IMG/VR virus record: IMGVR_UViG_3300020183_000165
Coordinates: 1 to 42,446 of that record
Source: a virus
Length of the DNA stretch: 42,446 nt
Direction: 5' to 3' (one strand)
Shown here: one piece after another, positions 1 through 7,719 of the stretch
Position numbering within the stretch: the first letter of the stretch is position 1
How the letters are laid out: every line of letters begins with the position of its first letter
Position numbers and translations under genes: made by a program
Notes under the pieces: model-generated
What the model saw: only the letters and a program-made list of their open reading frames with translations
What the model was told of the DNA's origin: nothing
Database searches by the model: none

Positions 1-1599
1 GTCAATTTCGCATTTAGATCGATACCAGACCGGACGAAAACCCAATACAGCATCGGCGTACTGATCCTGAAGAGTTTCAATGTCTGTTTTGTATTTGGCG
101 GACGAAGTTGACCGATAAGTTGTTCCGTTTGAGTTGACTACAACGTTGGGTGCATCCCCGCCAGTTGTATTGTAGATCGGCATTGATTGAAAAAATCCAC
201 TTGATGTCAGGCGTAGCCGCTCCGTCGGAGAACTCGCCCCGTCGGCAGTAGTCGAGAACACTAACCTTGTTGGAAGGTCATCATTTCCACAGGCGCCATC
301 TGCTTGGGCTGCAATCATGGCGCCCTGCACAAACTTTGAGCCGTCTGAACCTACAAAAGAAAGTAAACCTAGATAGTTGTCTGCAGTAAGAGATGAAAAA
401 TTTAGTTTTGCAGTGCCTACTTCCAGCCGTGGAGCAAAAGGAGTGCTGGATACATTGTAAACCCCTAAACCTTGATCACCTGAATTAATAGAGTTGTAGA
501 ATTGAACAGTTCGCGTTTCTGCTGAGCCCAGCACAGCGCCGTTAACAGTAGTAGACGTGCCAACTAACAGGCGTCCGCTGGAGTCGATGCGGGCTTTTTC
601 AGTACCTGAAATACTAAACACATTGCTCGCACCATCTAGCGTGAGCTGTGTATAAGCTGCCACGCTTCTGTTATAACTAACAAGCACCGGTGCAGCGCTA
701 AATCCAGTTGGTTCAATCTCAAGACCCGCCGCGCCTCCGTTTGATACAACAAACTTAGTACTGGGACTCGTAGTGCCAATCCCTACTAGCCCTGCGCCTG
801 TAATGCGAACCTTTTCTGTGTTATTTGTGAGTAGTCTTATTGGGGCATTTGCTGCGTTGGTAACGTCAAGGGTGTTTGGAAGTGTGGAGTGCTGGGAACC
901 ATAAACGACAATCTGCCCAACACCATCGCTGGCATCATTGCCAATCTGAATACGATTAACGGCACTGGCGCCAGCACTGGTGTTTGAGAAGGTATGGGAA
1001 ATATACCCATTGCTGCTTGCGGTCACATGAATAGGACCACTGGGCGTTGAAGTCCCTATGCCTACGAGGCCAGCGGAGGTGATGCGGAGGCGTTCTGAAC
1101 CGTTTGTATTGAGCCCAAGAACACCATTAGCAGAAACAGTCATGTTCCCGCCCATTTTGATGTTGGTATTTGCGTTCGAACCCAAGATCGTTGATTCGTC
1201 TTCTGGTAGATGAATTGCTGCAACGCCACCAGAATTATTTTGGCGAATAACTAGCTTATGGGTAGGGGAACTTTCTCCCACTCCAACCCGACCACTGGAG
1301 TCAACAAACAATCTGCCAGACCCACCAGTGCTGATGGCTACGCTGTTTGCGGCAGGCAGATAAACTCCGTTTGACGGGACCGTGCTGCTGGTTGGGGACA
1401 GGCTGGCGCCCGTAACCGTGCCAGTGGTGGTGATGTTCTGGCTGCCGTTCTCGCGGAGCAAGGGCGTACCACCTGCTGTGCTGCCGTCATGCACCACCAC
1501 CGTCTTCTTGGTGGTGTCAACGGTCAGCTCGCCATTGGCACCCGTGAAAGTGCTGTGCTCGGCAGTAGTGCCGCGACGGTTCTGTACTTGGGTGGCCAT
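1..1599 (-). CDS. Tail fibre, N-terminal 533 residues (3' end beyond the left edge)
   Basis: ATG at 1599 overlaps the previous stop as TGATG, and the frame is open to base 1. The first residues (MATQVQNRRGTTAEH, then GELTVDTTKKTVVVHDG) match the N-terminal module of cyanophage fibres related to the Mtd/hyaluronidase type. The middle repeats units like 'ERLRITSAGLVGIGTSTPSG', typical of beta-rich phage fibres. The last visible residues (SAKYKTDIETLQDQYADAVLGFRPVWYRS) fit the start of an intramolecular chaperone of the Peptidase_S74 family. That domain is cut by the window edge, and its C-terminal end is found at 42315-42446. It should be a trimeric receptor-binding protein on the virion. The exact adsorption role is inferred. 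Confidence 0.85.
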   Translation of the reverse strand, partial: MATQVQNRRGTTAEHSTFTGANGELTVDTTKKTVVVHDGSTAGGTPLLRENGSQNITTTGTVTGASLSPTSSTVPSNGVYLPAANSVAISTGGSGRLFVDSSGRVGVGESSPTHKLVIRQNNSGGVAAIHLPEDESTILGSNANTNIKMGGNMTVSANGVLGLNTNGSERLRITSAGLVGIGTSTPSGPIHVTASSNGYISHTFSNTSAGASAVNRIQIGNDASDGVGQIVVYGSQHSTLPNTLDVTNAANAPIRLLTNNTEKVRITGAGLVGIGTTSPSTKFVVSNGGAAGLEIEPTGFSAAPVLVSYNRSVAAYTQLTLDGASNVFSISGTEKARIDSSGRLLVGTSTTVNGAVLGSAETRTVQFYNSINSGDQGLGVYNVSSTPFAPRLEVGTAKLNFSSLTADNYLGLLSFVGSDGSKFVQGAMIAAQADGACGNDDLPTRLVFSTTADGASSPTERLRLTSSGFFQSMPIYNTTGGDAPNVVVNSNGTTYRSTSSAKYKTDIETLQDQYADAVLGFRPVWYRSKCEID

Positions 1600-1823
1600 C
1601 AGGTAAGGGCGCCGTAGTCCAACGTCCCGCTGAAGCTACCCGTGATCAGCCCATAGTCCTGGTTCGCAAAAGCGATTCGCACGATCTCATCGCTGCCCTG
1701 ATTGCGCTTCATATAGAGAGCGCCGTCGTAGACATTGATGCCAAGCTCACGCAGCTCTAAGTCGCTGGTGGTTGGCACCTTGCCAGCGACTGCTGAACTC
1801 TTGAGTTTGATCGTGTTAGCCAT
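1599..1823 (-). CDS. Small fibre-associated protein with Mtd-like N-terminal module
   Basis: A 74-residue protein starting MANTIKLKSSAVAGKVP, followed by ELRELGINVYDGALYMKR. This pattern (NTIKLK, then a proline-containing turn, then DG-LY) is the short particle-attachment module found at the start of many phage fibres, including the neighbour at 1876-2940. Here it stands almost alone, without a shaft. The stop overlaps the ATG of the long fibre (TGATG), so translation is probably coupled. It may be a fibre adaptor or a remnant of a split fibre. Function inferred from family pattern and position only. Confidence 0.7.
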   Translation of the reverse strand: MANTIKLKSSAVAGKVPTTSDLELRELGINVYDGALYMKRNQGSDEIVRIAFANQDYGLITGSFSGTLDYGALT

Positions 1824-1875
1824 GTGGCCGTCCGAGTGGCTATCTAGCCGGACGAACTAAGTTGCCGGTCGCAGA

Positions 1876-2940
1876 TCAATACGAACCGCCGTCGATCTCG
1901 GAGCTGGGGCTGAGGTAATCGGTGCCGGCCACGGCTGCTGTGAAGGCGCTGGTGCCATTGCCTTTGAGCAAACCGGTCAGCGTGGTTGCCCCGGTGCCGC
2001 CGTAGGCCACGCTAATGCTGGTGGCATTCCAAATGCCGCTGGTGAGGGTGCCCACGCTGGTCAGGCTCGATCCGGTGACACCCGTGCCCAGGCTGCTGCC
2101 GCTGAGCACCGTGGTGCCGTTGACGCGGTAGACCTTGCCGCTAGCAACGTCGATGTCCTCGCTGGAAGTCCAGCTGTCGGTGGCGTTGCTCCAGCTAAAG
2201 GTCTTGTCCGTTGCACCCTTAAGGGTGAGGCCACCGCCGTCTGCTGTGCTGTCGGTTGGCGAGGCAATGTCGCCGAGGACAATGTTCTTGTCGTCAACAG
2301 CCAGGGTGGTGCTGTTGATGGTGGTAGTGGTGCCGTTGACCGTCAGGTCACCGCTGATGATTAAGTTGGAACTAATCGTGCCACCGGTGGTGGGCAGGTA
2401 AGTGGCAGACAGGTTAGGGAGGTCAGCCTCTACCAAAGCGCGGAATGTCGGTGTCGCCGCTGCACCGGTAGTCGGACCCGCCCACACGTAGTTGGCGGTC
2501 TGCGTGTCGAGCGTGGCGCTCAGGGTGCCGCTAGTGGTGACCGGCGAACCGGACACGTCAAAAATACTGGTGGGTAGGCTTAGGCCAACACTGGTGACCG
2601 AGCCGACGCCAAAGCCGCTGATGGCGCTCTGCACGAACGCCGTGGTTGCCACCTTTGTGCTGCTATCGCCGTTGGTTGGCGTAGTTGCGGTAGCCGCAGA
2701 GCCGAGGCTGACGCTGCCGCTAAACGTCTTGCTGCCTGTAACCGTTTGCGTGCCGCTCAGACCGACAAACGCACCTAAGCCCCCAATGGCAATGATGCTA
2801 GTAGCGGTTCCGCCTGCACCACCGGTGCCAGTGCCGTAGTACAGCGTCGCGGTGCCTTCTGCAAAGGCAATCTCTGCATTGGCCAAACTCGCAGGTGCGC
2901 TGCTCCCCGTAGAGCGCTTAATGCGGATGGTGTTAGGCAC
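1876..2940 (-). CDS. Tail fibre protein, 354 aa
   Basis: GTG start at 2940 (MPNTIRIKRSTGSSAPASL). The N-terminus shows the same attachment module as its neighbours, then a Gly/Ser/Thr-rich, low-complexity beta-structured shaft. The segment SGDLTVNGTTTTINSTTLAV near residues 196-215 is a signature common in phage fibres. No chaperone or enzymatic domain is visible at the C-terminus, which ends EIDGGSY. Gene order places it with the distal fibre cluster. The role as virion fibre is well supported by composition and context, while the receptor is unknown. Confidence 0.8.
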   Translation of the reverse strand: MPNTIRIKRSTGSSAPASLANAEIAFAEGTATLYYGTGTGGAGGTATSIIAIGGLGAFVGLSGTQTVTGSKTFSGSVSLGSAATATTPTNGDSSTKVATTAFVQSAISGFGVGSVTSVGLSLPTSIFDVSGSPVTTSGTLSATLDTQTANYVWAGPTTGAAATPTFRALVEADLPNLSATYLPTTGGTISSNLIISGDLTVNGTTTTINSTTLAVDDKNIVLGDIASPTDSTADGGGLTLKGATDKTFSWSNATDSWTSSEDIDVASGKVYRVNGTTVLSGSSLGTGVTGSSLTSVGTLTSGIWNATSISVAYGGTGATTLTGLLKGNGTSAFTAAVAGTDYLSPSSEIDGGSY

Positions 2941-2986
2941 GGCTACAGGCAGGACACTGCGTTGCGCCTAGGTTTCCGGTAACGTC

Positions 2987-3268
2987 TCAAAAATTCCCTC
3001 CGTCAGTAAGTGTGACCACAGTGTTGATGTCGTTCCCTTTCCACTTACCAGCAGTTGCGTCGTAGTACAAAACGCTGCCACCCACCTTGGCGGTGGTGTT
3101 CACATCGGTGAGGTCATTCAAGCCAAGCGTTGCCGTTGGGCCTTGCGGCCCGGCGGTTTGCACCTCAACCGTTAGCGGTGCGCTTGGTGCGGTGACCTCA
3201 ATCGCTTGCGCCGCAACCTCAGCAACAAGGACTTGACCGGTACTGCTGACTTCAACGATGTTCGTCAT
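2987..3268 (-). CDS. Small collagen-like tail protein
   Basis: 93 residues (MTNIVEVSSTGQVLVAEVAA). The middle holds a single G-P-Q-G-P collagen-like turn, followed by LNDLTDVNT and a G-SVLYYDATAGKWK segment that is frequent in phage fibre and tail-spike proteins. Its ATG overlaps the preceding stop (TAATG). It is likely a minor fibre or adaptor protein. The assignment rests on sequence pattern and on its place in the fibre operon. Confidence 0.65.
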   Translation of the reverse strand: MTNIVEVSSTGQVLVAEVAAQAIEVTAPSAPLTVEVQTAGPQGPTATLGLNDLTDVNTTAKVGGSVLYYDATAGKWKGNDINTVVTLTDGGNF

Positions 3269-3612
3269 TACGCCGGTGCTGTAAAGCCTTGGCTGGGCCG
3301 CACGATGCCCTCTAAATAGTATTCACGCAACCCGCTGGGATTGATCAGCATCACGTCATAGCGGCACTCATCAGGCAGGGTTGCCGTCACGGTATAAGGC
3401 AGCGTCAAGGTCACGTTGCCTGTAACCGCAGCGGTCACACTCACCGTGAAATCACCGTATTTCGTTGTCCGCGTCTTATCCCACACCTGGGCTAACACCG
3501 TCCAACCGGTGATGTTCAGGCCAGCGCCAGCGCTGGTCTTGAACTGCACCGCCAGCGGATAGTCAGCCCGGCGCTGCGGGCGGATGTTGTAGCTCGCCGG
3601 TGTGATCGCCAT
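3268..3612 (-). CDS. Baseplate/fibre adaptor, BppU-like N-terminal fold
   Basis: I chose ATG at 3612 (MAITPASYNIRPQRRADYPL), 114 aa. An in-frame TTG two codons upstream lies inside the repeated motif described at 3615-3627. The pattern of a short beta domain with LNITGWTVLAQV and ITGNV/LPDECRYDVML strands, ending in a EYYLEGIVRPSQG strand, resembles the upper-baseplate (BppU-type) domain of siphophages. It probably links fibres to the tail tip. No catalytic residues are visible. Family call is moderate. Confidence 0.6.
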   Translation of the reverse strand: MAITPASYNIRPQRRADYPLAVQFKTSAGAGLNITGWTVLAQVWDKTRTTKYGDFTVSVTAAVTGNVTLTLPYTVTATLPDECRYDVMLINPSGLREYYLEGIVRPSQGFTAPA

Positions 3613-3629
3613 ACCCAAGGTTTCCGGCG

Positions 3630-4019
3630 TTATGCCTCTGGATCGGTCTGGATGTCAACGCGCATCTGTGATCTCGGCCCCACACCACGCGGGACATTAA
3701 TCGCCACCGCATTGCTGCCGGGGTACTGCGCGATCAGCACACCGCCGACTTCTTGGAGGCTGGTGTCACCGCTCCAATCCACGAGGTACAGGGTCCAGCG
3801 GCTGAAGGCTTGCTCGCGGCTGTATTGCCGTACCGGCACCAGCTCCGGCTCGCGCAGGATCACAACCTCCAACCCACTGACGCGGGTGTTGGGTGGCAGG
3901 CTCTCACCAGCAGCACGCACCGAGATTGCTGCTGTCTTGGCACCGTTAGCGAGGGTGTAGGCGCCCAAGTAGTTGACCAGGACGGTCTCTAGCTCGGTGC
4001 GGAGGGTGAGCACGTCCAT
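3630..4019 (-). CDS. Virion-associated protein, 129 aa, unknown function
   Basis: ATG at 4019 follows TAGGTG, which can serve as a ribosome binding site. A GTG one codon upstream is also possible. The protein (MDVLTLRTELETVLVNYLGAY) is a mixed alpha/beta domain of the size of tail-terminator or tail-completion proteins: an N-terminal helix, a proline-rich loop, strands VVILREPELV and WTLYLVDW, and a C-terminal strand. I do not recognise a precise family. Operon position between the chaperone-like pair and the fibre adaptors supports a tail role. Confidence 0.6.
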   Translation of the reverse strand: MDVLTLRTELETVLVNYLGAYTLANGAKTAAISVRAAGESLPPNTRVSGLEVVILREPELVPVRQYSREQAFSRWTLYLVDWSGDTSLQEVGGVLIAQYPGSNAVAINVPRGVGPRSQMRVDIQTDPEA

Positions 4020-4022
4020 CAC

Positions 4023-4676
4023 CTATTTTTCCTGCGTGATAAGGAGACAGCCTGCTTCAATCCAGCCAAAACCGGGGCGTTCTGGCAGCTTGAAGGCAGT
4101 GCTCAACAGTGGCTTGTCCAAGTCCCGTAGGACGACGGTGCCGCTAATCCGCCCACGAACAAGCACCAATCCGCCGCGCACGTTGCTGCCTTCCCACTTC
4201 GGCGCCAGCACCCACACGTTGCCGTCATCGCTGTGCAGCGCTCTTTGGCTTGGCACCTTGGTGCCGTCTTTTATGCTGGCAAGCACCTGAGTCCAGCAGG
4301 TGATTAGCAGCGGCGGGGCCTTGTCCTCATGGCGCAGCTCTAGGGCGACCGCTGCCACCTCGGGACTTAACACGCTGTTGTCCTTGCGCTCCTCGGCAAA
4401 CAGGGTGAAGTCCTGCAGGCTAAAGGGCTTGCCCTTCTTGGGGTCGCGGTTGACGTTGGCCAGCAAGGCGGCCAACTGAGCGACGGGCAGCTCCTGCAGT
4501 TGCATCTGCTCGCGGCGGATGCGCTGCAACTCTTTCCACGCCCGCAGCACAACCACCCGCAACTCGTGGTTGTAGGTGTGCCTAGGGAACTGACCGGGGT
4601 AGCCGTGGGCTAGGTCGTAGAAGATCGCCGCCCAATCCGTTTCGCCCCGGCGCCATCCGCCGGCTGCTGCTTTCCC
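4023..4676 (-). CDS. -1 frame extension of the chaperone-like gene (GT-type fusion)
   Basis: This reading frame has no convincing start of its own. The protein-like part begins exactly where the upstream frame carries the heptamer GGGAAAG (4670-4676). A -1 slip there gives ...EEELGKAAAGGWRRGETDWAA and then about 200 further residues to 4023. The extension contains DWAAIFYDLAHGYPG, helices rich in Gln/Arg, and a C-terminal beta domain ending in GWIEAGCLLITQEK. Known family logic: in lambda and many siphophages, tail chaperones gpG and gpGT are made this way with the same heptamer. What is unusual is that this pair lies downstream of the tape measure gene rather than before it. Confidence 0.65.
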   Translation of the reverse strand, partial: GKAAAGGWRRGETDWAAIFYDLAHGYPGQFPRHTYNHELRVVVLRAWKELQRIRREQMQLQELPVAQLAALLANVNRDPKKGKPFSLQDFTLFAEERKDNSVLSPEVAAVALELRHEDKAPPLLITCWTQVLASIKDGTKVPSQRALHSDDGNVWVLAPKWEGSNVRGGLVLVRGRISGTVVLRDLDKPLLSTAFKLPERPGFGWIEAGCLLITQEK

Positions 4677-5194
4677 AGCTCTTCTTCTGTCGGTGGCTCG
4701 TTGGGCATCGCTTCGGCTTCTTGCTCTTCTTGCGCCAACGCCCAGATCGCGTTGAACAAAGCGCGGTGCATTTGCCGTGTGTCCTCCACAGCCCACTCGT
4801 TGAGGTTGCAGCGGCAGCGAATCAAAGCCGTAACGGTGGCCTCCATGTTGCGTTGACCGGCGCTGGCATACACCCGTGCCACCTGCTCAATTTGAGCTGC
4901 ATGGCGGGTGCGGATTGCTTCGGCTTTAGCCTCCAGCGCTTTGCCGCTGATCGCGCTTTCAATAATGCTGAACGCTTCTGAGATGCTGATCTCTTCGGCC
5001 TTGGCTATTGCGTCCGCGATCTGAGCACCCTTGACGAAGGCGCTCTGCTCGGCCGCCAGCATTTCGCTGACTACGGCCGACTCCCCAACGGTTAGACCGC
5101 CCAACACCGGCATCTCCAGAATACCGCTAGCTGCTGTGCCGAGCCGCCGCACGGTTGGTGTCTCCGGCGCTTGAACAAAGGGGAGAGTGGGCAT
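4610..5194 (-). CDS. Probable tail assembly chaperone (G-like), frameshift donor
   Basis: I chose ATG at 5194 (MPTLPFVQAPETPTVRRLG), 194 aa, 13 nt after the stop of the 38-aa gene. The frame also extends upstream to 5281, but that part overlaps the small gene. The protein is mostly helical: MPVLGGLTVGE, then AEQSAFVKGAQIADAIAKAE, then a Glu/Ala-rich C-terminus reaching PTEEELGKQQPADG before TAG at 4610. The slippery site sits about 20 codons before this stop, as in lambda gpG. The usual product would be the short form, with a minority of fused product. Family assignment is by architecture, not by detected homology. Confidence 0.65.
   Translation of the reverse strand: MPTLPFVQAPETPTVRRLGTAASGILEMPVLGGLTVGESAVVSEMLAAEQSAFVKGAQIADAIAKAEEISISEAFSIIESAISGKALEAKAEAIRTRHAAQIEQVARVYASAGQRNMEATVTALIRCRCNLNEWAVEDTRQMHRALFNAIWALAQEEQEAEAMPNEPPTEEELGKQQPADGAGAKRIGRRSSTT
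4670..4676 (-). other. Slippery heptamer GGGAAAG for -1 frameshifting
   Basis: On the minus strand the zero frame reads CTG GGA AAG CAG, so the site has the X XXY YYZ form G GGA AAG. After a -1 slip the frame is GGG AAA GCA, which is exactly the frame of the open region down to 4023. The same heptamer is used by lambda gene G. No clear downstream stimulatory structure was judged by eye. Confidence 0.75.
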
Positions 5195-5207
5195 ACGCGG
5201 AGTGTTG

Positions 5208-5324
5208 TTACTTAGAGGATAAAGCTTTATTGAGCAGTCGCTGCTCTTTTTCTTTGCGCAGCTGCGCTTGACGCACAGCACTTTGCACTTGCTGTATGCG
5301 AGTAATCAATTTGGACTTGGCCAT
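5208..5324 (-). CDS. Small coiled-coil protein, 38 aa
   Basis: ATG at 5324 overlaps an upstream stop (TGATG), and TAA lies at 5208-5210. The protein, MAKSKLITRIQQVQSAVRQA and onward, is highly charged and predicted to be one helix with heptad-like spacing (Gln/Arg/Lys/Glu). It is tightly packed between a virion gene and the chaperone-like gene with no spare sequence, which argues that it is real. Function unknown. Confidence 0.55.
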   Translation of the reverse strand: MAKSKLITRIQQVQSAVRQAQLRKEKEQRLLNKALSSK

Positions 5325-5410
5325 CACCACTTCACTCCAGCCTGCAGGGCATTTTTGGGGCCTGCTGGCTCAGCTTTTCGTGTTTTATGCAGGCGCTGTT
5401 CATAGGACAA
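5324..5410 (-). CDS. Possible 28-aa peptide with TTG start
   Basis: The frame reads SYEQRLHKTRKAEPAGPKNA and ends VKW with TGA at 5324-5326, which overlaps the ATG of the 38-aa gene. Its possible TTG start at 5410 overlaps the end of the 485-aa gene. The 75 bp between the two larger neighbours is otherwise unused, and both ends are tightly coupled. The peptide is basic. Evidence is only spacing and open frame, so this is a weak call. Confidence 0.35.
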   Translation of the reverse strand: MSYEQRLHKTRKAEPAGPKNALQAGVKW

Positions 5411-6857
5411 AATCTGCAGCCTTAAAGCCAAGCGCCAAGAGTCGGCGACGACAATACTGTTCTTTATCCCAATTCCACACGTAGGCCAGCTCTGATGCCG
5501 GTGCGCCGTTGGCCGGAAACTTGTACTGGCTAGTCCAGATGAAATCATCAAAGCTCATAGGTGTGCCCGTGTATTTCAGCGGTGCTTTTTTTGCAATGCC
5601 GAAGTTCTCTCGGTCGGGCCTGTAGGTGGGCGGAGGGTCGCTTGGGAACCCAGCGACACTGGTGATGTAGCGACCTGGGAAATCGGAGATGAGCGCTCTG
5701 ACATAGCTGTAGTCCATGCTCTCCTCTCTCGACAAGTCCATGGGCTTTGTCAGCCACTGGTAAACACTGCCGCTGAAATAGTCACGACTGGCGGTGCCGT
5801 GGGTGTTATCTAAAAGGCTGCCAATGCCAAACTGAATTGCTAGTCCCATGCCGGGGCCGGTGTACTCCGGGCGCCAGCTTGAAGATTGAAAGACCGGCAC
5901 ACTTTGATATGTGTACGTCGAAGGAATAGTAGTGACTGTTTGCGGTAGGTCAGTGGGGTTTGTCATAATCTCGTGAGTCTGATATGTTTCAACCGCAAGC
6001 ACCTGAGCGGTGCCATTCTTGGATGCCAACGGCCTGCGATTATAGAGTGCATCGGAGAAGCCGGAAGGGGTATCAAGCTTGCGCACTCCTTTAGGTGTAA
6101 CCAAGAAGCAAGCAATCTCCCGCACTACCTGAAAATCGTCGTTGTCGAAAACATAGGTGCTTGTGTAATTGTTTTCTCGGCTGTAGGTCGGATGGCTATA
6201 GATAGAGGTTTCTGTAACCGGATTGATGCGACGGGAGGCGCGTTCATTTGTTCGCAAAAACACCAGCTGGTGTCTTGCGTAGTGATAATCCATAACAAAT
6301 AACGTAGCCTTGTTGTTTAGAGGCAGGCACAAAGGTATACTTAGATTATATTCACGCTCATCATTAAAAGACTGATACTCAACGATTAAACCTGTCTCTT
6401 GATCAGCATTTGGAGGCACTGTTCCCAAGGTTGCCAAGCCAGGGTTTGGGCCACTTGCTGGCTCATAGACGGCTGGTGGCAGTGTAATATTTGTATTAGC
6501 GTTGGTTGTCGGAAATGCGGTAAAAGTGTATTGAGCTTGTTGAGCTAGCCCTGGCACGCCAACTGTTATTTTTCGCTCTCCAGAAGGTGCATTGCTAAAA
6601 TCAAAACGGTATTGGATGCCGACGATGGACGGCGTGCCTCGCTGAGCAGCAGGACGGCGGTTAATACTGGTATCTGGATTGCCACCAACTGGCCGTTGCG
6701 TTTGCTCAACTTGAGCAGTTACTTCCGTATCAAGCTGCGACTGCAACGCTGTGTCGCTCTCGCGCTGCAGTTGTGTTTCTCGGTTGGCCTGTTGCACCAG
6801 TTTCACGCGGTTCACCAAAGCGCCGGTGCCACTGGTGACCGTGATGTAGGTGCTCAT
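5400..6857 (-). CDS. Virion structural protein, 485 aa
   Basis: ATG at 6857, 3 nt after the preceding stop. Residues 1-50 form a helical, Gln-rich stretch (VKLVQQANRETQLQRESDTA). The rest is a large, aromatic-rich beta protein with many Tyr/Pro/Asn, including MDYHYARHQLVFLRTNE and RPEYTGPGMGLAIQFGIGS. No enzyme motif is evident. It follows two small conserved virion proteins and the tail-tip gene, so it is probably part of the tail tip or a fibre/baseplate component. I do not recognise a named family. Confidence 0.7.
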   Translation of the reverse strand: MSTYITVTSGTGALVNRVKLVQQANRETQLQRESDTALQSQLDTEVTAQVEQTQRPVGGNPDTSINRRPAAQRGTPSIVGIQYRFDFSNAPSGERKITVGVPGLAQQAQYTFTAFPTTNANTNITLPPAVYEPASGPNPGLATLGTVPPNADQETGLIVEYQSFNDEREYNLSIPLCLPLNNKATLFVMDYHYARHQLVFLRTNERASRRINPVTETSIYSHPTYSRENNYTSTYVFDNDDFQVVREIACFLVTPKGVRKLDTPSGFSDALYNRRPLASKNGTAQVLAVETYQTHEIMTNPTDLPQTVTTIPSTYTYQSVPVFQSSSWRPEYTGPGMGLAIQFGIGSLLDNTHGTASRDYFSGSVYQWLTKPMDLSREESMDYSYVRALISDFPGRYITSVAGFPSDPPPTYRPDRENFGIAKKAPLKYTGTPMSFDDFIWTSQYKFPANGAPASELAYVWNWDKEQYCRRRLLALGFKAADFVL

Positions 6858-6860
6858 GAA

Positions 6861-7265
6861 TCAGTCGTCCTGCACCAAGGTGATGACGTAGGACTTTGAC
6901 TGTCCGGCTGCCAGCGTGATCGCAGGAGATTCCGCAATAATGCTATGCAGATAGGTTTCTGGGCCGATGCGCACGCAGATTGTGTTGTAACTAAAGCCGC
7001 TACCGCTACTGGTGAAAGTGGCAGTGATTGAAGGCAGCTCATAGCGTGAGTTGCCACTGCTATAAGAACCGGTGCCAACGATGCCGGTGACCGCGGCGTA
7101 GCCGTTGGCTGAGGCCACTTCCACTGCTTGCCATGCGGCATAGGTGGAGTTGGCGGTAAGGCTGCCGCTATTGGTTGCCAAAAACACCTTATACGCTTTG
7201 GTTTCAAAAGCCAAAGTGGCTTGGCGCTGCAGCTCGTAGCGACTGATGGTAAGCGTGAGTGCCAT
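6861..7265 (-). CDS. Small virion protein, 134 aa
   Basis: ATG at 7265 overlaps the previous stop (TGATG). The protein (MALTLTISRYELQRQATLAF) has a short helical start and then Ser/Gly/Thr-rich beta strands, ending in SKSYVITLVQDD. Small proteins of this kind follow the tail-tip gene in many cyanobacterial siphoviruses. Function is unknown, and a tail decoration or tip role is inferred from context. Confidence 0.65.
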   Translation of the reverse strand: MALTLTISRYELQRQATLAFETKAYKVFLATNSGSLTANSTYAAWQAVEVASANGYAAVTGIVGTGSYSSGNSRYELPSITATFTSSGSGFSYNTICVRIGPETYLHSIIAESPAITLAAGQSKSYVITLVQDD

Positions 7266-7687
7266 CAGGCCAAGGTCAAAACGCCGGTGGTTGGATCAAA
7301 GTCAACGGTGAACGACTCACCGGAAGCTAGGGTGACGGCTGAGCCGTAGTCCCACCAGCCAATCAACTCATCATTGGTTGCGGTGTCGTTGTAAAGCACG
7401 GCATAGCGGAAGGGGCCAATGCTGCCGCCGCTAGCGGTCCAGGTCGTGGGGTCGCCCAACACCAGCTTGTAAGTACCTGAGGTCTGCGCCGAACTGGTAA
7501 CCGAGGCGGTGTTGCCGCCGGCGGTGTAGCCGTAGCCTGCAGAGATCTGAGTGATGTCTGCCCTGACGGTATTCGTCGCCAACGGGGCGGTGTTGGTGAG
7601 CATCACCTTCAAGGTGTCGCTGCCAAGGTTGTGAACCTTCTCTGCCAACGCCTCCACAAAGCTATTGAACTTGTTGAACGCGGCCAT
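7265..7687 (-). CDS. Conserved virion protein, 140 aa
   Basis: MAAFNKFNSFVEALAEKVHN at the N-terminus, followed by LMLTN-like strand (LKVMLTNTAPLATNTV), ITQISAGYGYTAGGNTA, and FRYAVLYNDTATNDELIGWW. This arrangement is widespread in tailed-phage structural operons as an unnamed minor virion protein. The C-terminal strands (ESFTVDFDPTTGVLTLA) complete a beta domain. The ATG at 7687 lies about 20 nt after one copy of the repeated boundary motif (7705-7716). Structural role is well supported, precise location is not. Confidence 0.75.
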   Translation of the reverse strand: MAAFNKFNSFVEALAEKVHNLGSDTLKVMLTNTAPLATNTVRADITQISAGYGYTAGGNTASVTSSAQTSGTYKLVLGDPTTWTASGGSIGPFRYAVLYNDTATNDELIGWWDYGSAVTLASGESFTVDFDPTTGVLTLA

Positions 7688-7719
7688 GTACGCAGGGCTT
7701 TGGGGCTAGGTTGCCTCCC

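Noticed and set aside
1-1823. Diversity-generating retroelement, because fibres have an Mtd-like N-terminal module
   Set aside because: No reverse transcriptase, no template repeat and no variable repeat were seen anywhere in the window.
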